Shown here piece after piece: positions 58,601-64,000 of a stretch of 64,000 nucleotides of DNA (positions are counted from its first letter, which is position 1; each line of letters starts with the position of its first letter). Below the pieces are notes generated by a model. That model was not told the origin of the DNA, made no database searches, and saw only the letters and a list, made by a program, of their open reading frames with translations. The stretch comes from Amaranthus tricolor. Its lineage: Eukaryota; Streptophyta; Magnoliopsida; Caryophyllales; Amaranthaceae. The translations under genes and the position numbers were made by a program. The DNA is taken from NCBI RefSeq assembly GCF_026212465.1, contig NC_080051.1, positions 23,353,727 to 23,417,726 of the forward strand, written 5' to 3'.

Positions 58601-60457
58601 GGGGCAAAGCTCCATCAAAGGTGTATCTAGACTTGCTATAATCATTCTTTCTTGTTAAGATTTTCTTTCTACTACAATTGTTCATCTTCCGTGTTATCTT
58701 TGATGCTCATACGGTTCAATGTGTTTGCAGATTCTTGCGTCGTATACTACAACATCAGGAGAAACCAAGACTAGCCTTCTCTTAACCTCAGGATGGTGAG
58801 TTTTCTCCATCAATTTAAGTTTGTATTGCCTTTATCCAAGAACACCTCATGTATAGTATTTTGGGATGTCCTTAGAAATAGGGACATATCCTAAAAAATT
58901 AGATTGCTTTTGGGATTTCAAATATACTCCACTTAAATGGAGTGAAAGAGAGAAAATGGTCAAGTCTAACTCTCTCTTTGAAGGGGTAGGGGTGTGGATT
59001 GTCTGTTACCTTCCTTCATCCAGACTCTGTTTTCGAGCGCGATATTGGGTTGATGATGATGACCGCTGCTCTGTAAAGCGATTTTGCAAAGCCATGGTAA
59101 TCATCTTATCATGATTGTACGAGCGTTTAACCAATGTGACAATTTGGTTTAAAAACGCTATTCTTTTGCATAAATGCATCGTCTAAAGCTTATCGTATAT
59201 TTATTTTCAAATCTTAGGTGGGGTTTATCTCGACATTTCCATTACGTTCCAGAAATATTGGCGGCTTTTTTCTGGACTCTTCCTGCACTTTTTAGTCATG
59301 TGAGCAAAAGTCTTAATCAACTTGTTGCTTGATAAGATCTGTGTTTTATGTTAAAGTTTAGTAGTTTATCGTTCTCACCAAGTCACAACTGAAGTGTTCT
59401 CTGTTCTTGCTTTCTACAGTTTCTTCCTTACTTCTACGTCTTATTCCTTACCGTCCTTCTTGTGGATCGTGCTAAAAGGGATGATGACAGATGCCGATCC
59501 AAGTAAGACCATTTCAACTATTTGCCTACTATATACTCAATTAGTTATGTTTTATTTACACTATGTTTAAATAAGAAGAAATGAAGGGAAAGAAAGGGAA
59601 GATAAGGGAAATAGAGGGATATCAATTGGAGAAGAGAGGAAGATGGACGGAAGAGAATTGAAAAGTGGAGCACATTTCCATTTTAGACGAATAAGTATTT
59701 CCAACGTAGAAATATTTAGAAGGAAAACACTTCAAATTTTCCTCCCCTCCCCTTTCATCCCGTCCATCGTCCTACCTTTCCCTTCCCTTCCCCTTCATTT
59801 CCTTCAAGTTATCCAAATATGGTATTAAGATTATGTCGTGATACTTTCAGTTTCTACCTACAATATTAATTGAAAAACTTATTCGGGGTGTTTGTTAAAA
59901 ATAGCTTATTAGGAAATTTTAGCTTATTTTGAAATAAAGAGTGTTGGGTGGTCAAACCATCTAATGCTAGTGTTTGGTAAATTAGCTGGTTGAAACAACT
60001 TATTGTTACGAGTAAGTTGTTTTTGAACAAGTTGTTCATAGCAACAGGTTTAAAATCAGTTAGTCAAACCAATCAATAAAATCAGCTGGTCAAATCAGCC
60101 AATGTAATAAGTTATCAGCTATCAATTATTAGCTGTTAGCCAAACACCCCTATCGGCTATCGTATATTTCATGATGGACAAAGTCTTTGAAAGTTGATCT
60201 TCAACCATCATCATCATCATACTAAGTTATGATAAAAAATTGGGTACAGATGAAGACAGTAAACCATACTCTTATTAAAGGAGATTCGGAGTTTGTGGTC
60301 TCACAAACCCTCGGCTGCGATCTATAAACATGTTTCAAATATTTGAAAATGTAGTTATGAAACTAATTTGAAGGTCGCAACTGTTTGCAGGTACGGCAAG
60401 TATTGGAAACTTTACTGCGAGAAGGTTCCCTATAGGATTGTACCTGGAATGTATTGA
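52641..60457 (+). CDS. DWF5: Sterol delta-7 reductase (7-dehydrocholesterol reductase, DWF5 type), thirteen exons
   Basis: Endoplasmic-reticulum membrane enzyme that reduces the delta-7 double bond with NADPH late in phytosterol and brassinosteroid synthesis. Exons: 52641-52732, 55506-55728, 55827-55882, 56113-56215, 56303-56368, 57201-57314, 58091-58217, 58303-58403, 58495-58620, 58731-58795, 59218-59299, 59420-59502, 60391-60457. All junctions are GT-AG and phases sum to 434 aa, close to the about 432 aa I recall for Arabidopsis. Recognisable blocks: TVHSPMVTYVSMLSLL, PGKRVEGPISPTGNRPVYK, GMELYPRIGKNFDIKVFTN, FFWWEAGYWNTMDIAHDR, DCDRQRQEFRRTNGK and the ERG4/ERG24 signature LLLTSGWWGLSRHFHY, ending IVPGMY. 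The frame is intact with several hydrophobic membrane segments. Introns 1 (2.8 kb), 5, 6 and 12 carry MITEs or SINE pieces. Confidence 0.96.
53490..53560 (+). repeat. SINE fragment
   Basis: CTGTGATCATAGTTTCCATAAG and GGGTTGATGATATG resemble the 3' part of the GATGATG-tail SINE. Lies in intron 1 of DWF5. Confidence 0.4.
53889..54106. mobile_element. CATAGTGCAAAA-type MITE, copy C
   Basis: Ends ATAGTGCAAAAACAAAGCCG and ATTTTGCACTATG. Shares CCGTATCAAGGGATATCTCA and ACTGATATTTAGG with copy A. Lies in DWF5 intron 1. A further partial (about 54940-55085, ending TTTTGCACTGTG) follows in the same intron. Confidence 0.7.
55980..56075. mobile_element. MITE fragment of the TGAGAC-GTCTCA family
   Basis: CTTGTATGAGACTGTCTCAC followed by GGGTTATTTAACCCAAGTAT; the other end is not clear. 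Lies in DWF5 intron 3, about 40 bp before the next exon. Confidence 0.45.
56609..56945. mobile_element. Purine/pyrimidine foldback MITE in DWF5 intron 5
   Basis: Left AACTTGGTTTGGATAAAAAG and right ATCCAAACGAAGTGTTAG are inverted. The left half is almost pure A/G (GGGAAGAGAAAGGAACGG), the right half C/T, so the strand can fold into a long hairpin. The ORF at 56573-56803 is a by-product of this bias. Confidence 0.65.
59558..59826. mobile_element. Purine/pyrimidine foldback MITE in DWF5 intron 12
   Basis: Left ACACTATGTTTAAATAAG, right TATCCAAATATGGTAT. Left half AAGGGAAAGAAAGGGAAG, right half CTTTCCCTTCCCTTCCCC. Same family as 56609-56945. Confidence 0.65.
59885..60150. mobile_element. hAT-like MITE in DWF5 intron 12
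   Basis: Ends GGGGTGTTTG and CAAACACCCC are a perfect 10-bp inverted repeat; subterminal TTAGCTGTTAGC and related words occur on both sides. Flanking duplication not clear. Confidence 0.65.
60197..60320 (-). repeat. SINE copy, CTGGGTATGATGATG-tail family
   Basis: Reverse tail CATCATCATCATCATACT at the left; ACCATACTCTTATTAAAGGA and CAAACCCTCGGCTGCGA to the right. Immediately upstream of the last DWF5 exon. Confidence 0.55.
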
Positions 60458-61916
60458 GCATCATCCAAGTCATTTATGTTTATCTCTAGTCTAACTAAGT
60501 AATGTAATGTTGTATTTCTTAAACTTAGTTGTAAACTCTGTTAGTCATTTGTATAAATATGGTGTATATGACATTTATCCTTAATATTATGGCTGGTTTG
60601 GTGAACAGAAAGGTGTATAAAATTAATGGTTTTTTGGTTTCAGATTGTTATAAACGACTATTCTTTTTACTTATCAAATTTATTCATTTTTTGTTTATGT
60701 TAATTTGTAAATAATGTTAGGAATCAAGGATCAGTAAAATAATTAACATTAAGGTCTTGTCTCAGTTGGAGCAACCCAAATGAAATAAAATCAATATAGA
60801 TGAACGTAGATCAAAAAGAGAGCAAGCTAGGGTTAGCTTCTCATTTTTTAATCAACCACCAACCCATTAAACAAATTTGTTCATGAAATATGCAATATTT
60901 TGACTCTTAATGTCTTTAATTATATAATTGTGAAAAGTTGATAATAAGAAATTATGCATTGTGAATCGATTAAGAGTTGCATTACTATATTTTTACTTTA
61001 CGTAATTAAATCTAAACAATATTAATAGTAAACTTAGTTTTTTTAATTTTTCCGAATTTATATACTAGTTTGTAATAAAATTGTCATAATTTCTATTAAC
61101 AAATAAATAATAATCTCTTGATGTTTTGATTTTTAAAACCAATTGAATATCTTTGTCCGTGTCTGTACTGCACTACCGTTGCAATTTCTTAAGGTTGGTA
61201 TTTTTCTCCCCAATTTCTTTTTGCAGGTCTCCGATTGCTATTCTATTTTATCAATTTGGTTTTAATGTCTTTGTTTGAACTCAATGATACAATTCTTACA
61301 ATCTACATGTTTGATTAGCTAAAAATTGCAACCCTAATCAACAAAAGCGCGATAAGGTTTGCCCCATTCTTAATAATGATAATTTTTGATTTGTTTAGAT
61401 TTATTGTTCGTTTGATATGCGAGTTTTCTTCATATTGAATCCAATTTTGACCAGTTCTACCCTTCTTTTTTTCTTTATAGAGAATTTATTTGTGGTTTTC
61501 TTATGCTTTAATTTCATAAATAACGCATGCACTTTATAGAAAATCTTACTTAATGTATTAATTGCACATTTTAATTTATGCTTTAGAATGCTTTTCTAGA
61601 AATAACATTGGCACTGGTTAAGAATCAGTAAGCAGAATAGTTTTGCCTGATTTTTGAAGAATACGTATAATCCATGGTTTGCAATTTGGATATAGGTAAT
61701 TTATCATTAGAGTTTAATCGGTCTGAAACTTTGTTTATTGGGCCGGTGAATTTTGATGCCATTTATTAGTGCTTCATTTTCTGCTTAGGTTTTCCAACTT
61801 TTTGTTGCTCTGAATCTAGGAATAGACGGAAGAAGATGGAGTAAAAATGATACTGAGCTCATTGTTATTATTCTTCCCTGGCACTATTAATTATATCTAG
61901 CCCGAGCTCACTAAGC
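60458..61916. other. Intergenic region between DWF5 and the FAM32A-like gene
   Basis: DWF5 3' flank to about 60600, then AT-rich sequence. The region 61140-61350 (CTTTGTCCGTGTCTGTACTG onward) may contain a non-coding first exon of the FAM32A-like gene; not provable by eye. Confidence 0.4.
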
Positions 61917-61983
61917 CATAGTGCAAAATGCTGCCCGCATCATTGCTGTGCGGCCGCGCCTGAAACTGCATTTTTGCTCTATG
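61917..61983. mobile_element. Miniature 67-bp CATAGTGCAAAA-type element
   Basis: Starts CATAGTGCAAAATGCTGCCC and ends GCATTTTTGCTCTATG; the centre GTGCGGCCGCGCC is very GC-rich. Looks like a solo-TIR or deletion form of the family seen at 22900, 27416 and 53889. Confidence 0.55.
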
Positions 61984-62074
61984 CTAGTGCAGTAAGCTTG
62001 GACTTAGTTGACGAGAAAGTTGATTAACTAAATAATTTCGTCATACCTTGTATATCCTGCCAATAGAAGCAATG

Positions 62075-62180
62075 ATTAAAGTTTGGGGAGGAAAAGAAGA
62101 CGGCATACCATACTCTTATCCAAGGAGATGAGGATGTTGCAGCACGAGAGACCCTCGGTTCGAGAAAGAAACAAAATACC
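62075..62180 (-). repeat. SINE fragment
   Basis: GGCATACCATACTCTTATCC, then AGATGAGGATGTTGCAGCAC and GAGACCCTCGGTTCGAGAAA, matching the copy at 60240-60310 and, reversed, 12640. Confidence 0.5.
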
Positions 62181-62579
62181 AAGAAGACACCATAGGATAT
62201 ACCTATATAGCCTCTAATTTATCTAATTTCTGCCTTATGGTTCTCACTCAAACTTGCAGCTCTTTATCCCATACGTCTTAAAGTGTACATGTTAAGAATG
62301 TATTCTCTTATGTTATGTGAAATTAGGAGTCTAATGAATGTGATCCTAAGTGAATGATATAATTATTGTGTTTGAATAGCTTATAGTTTCATGTAAAATA
62401 TGGCTTTGTGGGATTTTGTGTTTTGTGTAATGTTTTCTTAGATTCCAGCATATGGAAGTGTCTCCACATTATGCCGTCCTTATAATAAATGTATCCAGCA
62501 AAAGTATTACTGAATTTATTTCAAAATGTGAATGCTGGAATTTTGTATATGATATCTGGGTTTTATATTTATAGATAAG

Positions 62580-62724
62580 ATGTCAGCATATGACAATGTG
62601 GTTGGTGGTAAGCTGAAACTAAAAGGAAAAGCATTGGATGTGAAGACCGGTGGCATAAAGAAGAAGAAGAAACAAAAGAAATCGTATGAAGAAGTTTCAG
62701 AAATAAAAGATGAGAAGATAGATG
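62580..62724 (+). CDS. FAM32A-like protein, first coding exon (partial gene)
   Basis: ATG at 62580, preceded two bases after a splice acceptor (TTTATAG|ATAAG), so a non-coding 5' exon is likely. Reads MSAYDNVVGGKLKLKGKALD, then a Lys-rich tract (IKKKKKQKKSYEEV) and ends at a donor GATG|GTTAGT. This is the N-terminus of the FAM32A family, small nuclear proteins linked to the spliceosome in other organisms. The remaining exon(s), with the conserved C-terminus, were not found up to 64000 and probably lie beyond the window. Confidence 0.88.
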
Positions 62725-64000
62725 GTTAGTTAATACATACTAGTTTTACTGCGAAATGCTTATGTTTCTGATTTTCAAATTATGCCGTTCATGTGTGTAT
62801 CATAAAATATCATTGTCGTTATAGTTTCTTCCGTCAGGAGCTGTATGATTTCTCTCTGTCACATTTCATTATATGGGTTCTGTACTGTATTTAGCCTCAT
62901 ACTTTTTGCAAAAATGTCATATTTATGGTGTGATGAGATGTAATTGAGTAACTTTTAGGCCTCTCCTGAGCTCCTCGCAAAATTACTGGGTTGAAATTAA
63001 CTTAGGGTGTATAACTCGTGATAAAATAGAAGCTGCAACCGCTCATCTTTTTGTTTGTTTGGTTTCATAGTTAAACTTGAAAAATTTGTATTTAGCATTG
63101 ACTTTCTCATCATTAACATTGTCTGATCTCTGTTACATGAAACTTGCAAATTGCTGCATGACTGTATTCTTGTGCGAGTCAGAGAAAACTGACTCATCTC
63201 TCTAATTCATCGCCTAAGAGTTTCCTTTCAGATAACCGTCGTATCTGTTGTTGACCTGATATAGAAGAAGTTAGTATGATAAGGTGGTTTATGTTTGATT
63301 TGCTTTCTGCAGTGTCATGTTGGCAGTGTCCTTTTGCAGTTAGACGCCATTCTTATATTCCCTTATTCCATATTGCTTTTCACTAAAGGGTTTGGCGCAA
63401 ATATATATTAGAATATAAGTTGGACCTTGAGAGCATAGCATATGACGAGCAGTTTTTTTCAAATATGGAAGTAGATTGTGGGGTACTTGGTATTCATAAA
63501 GAAAAAAAGAGAAAATACTCTTGGAGATGACTGACCAACAACTGCCAAAGCCTTGCTTCCAGGATAAACGCCGTGTAACTGTCTTGTAACATTTATAAAC
63601 AAGAGTTTCCTTAAATTTGCAAAAAATTGTGTCCACCATAGAGAACTTAGTTAAGGGCTACTATGTAGAATTTCCCGAAAAGAAACCTGGAAAACAATTT
63701 AGGACACCCATGTTAAGCCTTAAAACTTTTAGGGACAAAGGAAGTGTCCTTTCCTTTTTCTGTTGCGTATATCCACATTTGACAAGGTATCAGCTTGTTG
63801 CAGTGCAACTGCATGATTTTTGGAGCTCTGTTGCATCTGTTGTTCCTTCTGAGTTAGAAATATCTTTTCTATGGAGTACAAGGTAAACAAGAGTGACACT
63901 GTTAGAGTGTCTTCAGTCCTGTGCTTAAAGAGTTAGCAGTTAGCTCTTCACAATTGCAATAAAACTCTTGAGCTGAGTAACGCGTACTCCATTTGACAAT
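62725..64000. other. Probable first intron of the FAM32A-like gene
   Basis: No exon matching the expected FAM32A C-terminus is visible. ORFs 62997-63197, 63340-63639 (minus) and 63617-63886 (plus) show no family features. Confidence 0.45.

Overview
This is AT-rich nuclear DNA from a flowering plant, with short gene islands separated by long stretches of transposon debris. A eudicot is clear from the gene content. Caryophyllales (amaranth, spinach or pink relatives) is my guess from the SINE and MITE flavour, held with low confidence. There are no operons or ribosome binding sites. Genes have GT-AG introns, and exon structures were rebuilt by hand from splice sites, reading frame and remembered family similarity.

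Layout. 0-1.1 kb: first exon of an uncharacterised, probably organelle-targeted protein (minus). 1.4-7 kb: a long foldback element, a decayed Copia element and an LTR remnant. 7.6-10.5 kb: a two-exon alpha-expansin and a one-exon secreted prolamin-like/ECA1 protein (both plus). 10.7-12.8 kb: MITEs and a SINE. 13.5-17.6 kb: F-box/kelch gene (minus). 20.8-22.6 kb: MITEs and a Gypsy gag relic. 22.75-29.57 kb: nine-exon PNPOx-like plastid protein (minus), with introns swollen by insertions. 29.6-36.4 kb: gene-free, with MITEs, a SINE and (AT)n arrays. 36.4-37.2 kb: BBX32-type B-box protein (minus). 37.7-40.7 kb: internally deleted Copia element whose 5' LTR holds a nested solo LTR. 41-52.6 kb: gene-poor, with a Cassandra-type solo LTR carrying 5S rRNA-like sequence, two TRIMs, a truncated Copia end and several MITEs. 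52.6-60.5 kb: thirteen-exon sterol delta-7 reductase (DWF5 type, plus). 62.6 kb to the edge: start of a FAM32A-like gene.

The genes do not form one pathway. They include wall loosening (expansin), a reproductive-type secreted protein, ubiquitin-ligase substrate selection (F-box/kelch), a plastid flavin-barrel protein, light-signalling regulation (BBX32) and brassinosteroid/sterol synthesis (DWF5). The order kelch - PNPOx - BBX32 looks like a conserved ancestral block.

The most unusual material is in the repeats. A family of TIR elements (one with a perfect 9-bp target duplication) is packed with a palindromic module built on GCTGTTA-N-TAACAGC, whose outer bases vary in a paired manner. There is also a 5S-bearing solo LTR and a 270-bp TRIM, both with perfect 5-bp duplications, and a nested pair of insertions whose target duplications can both be read.
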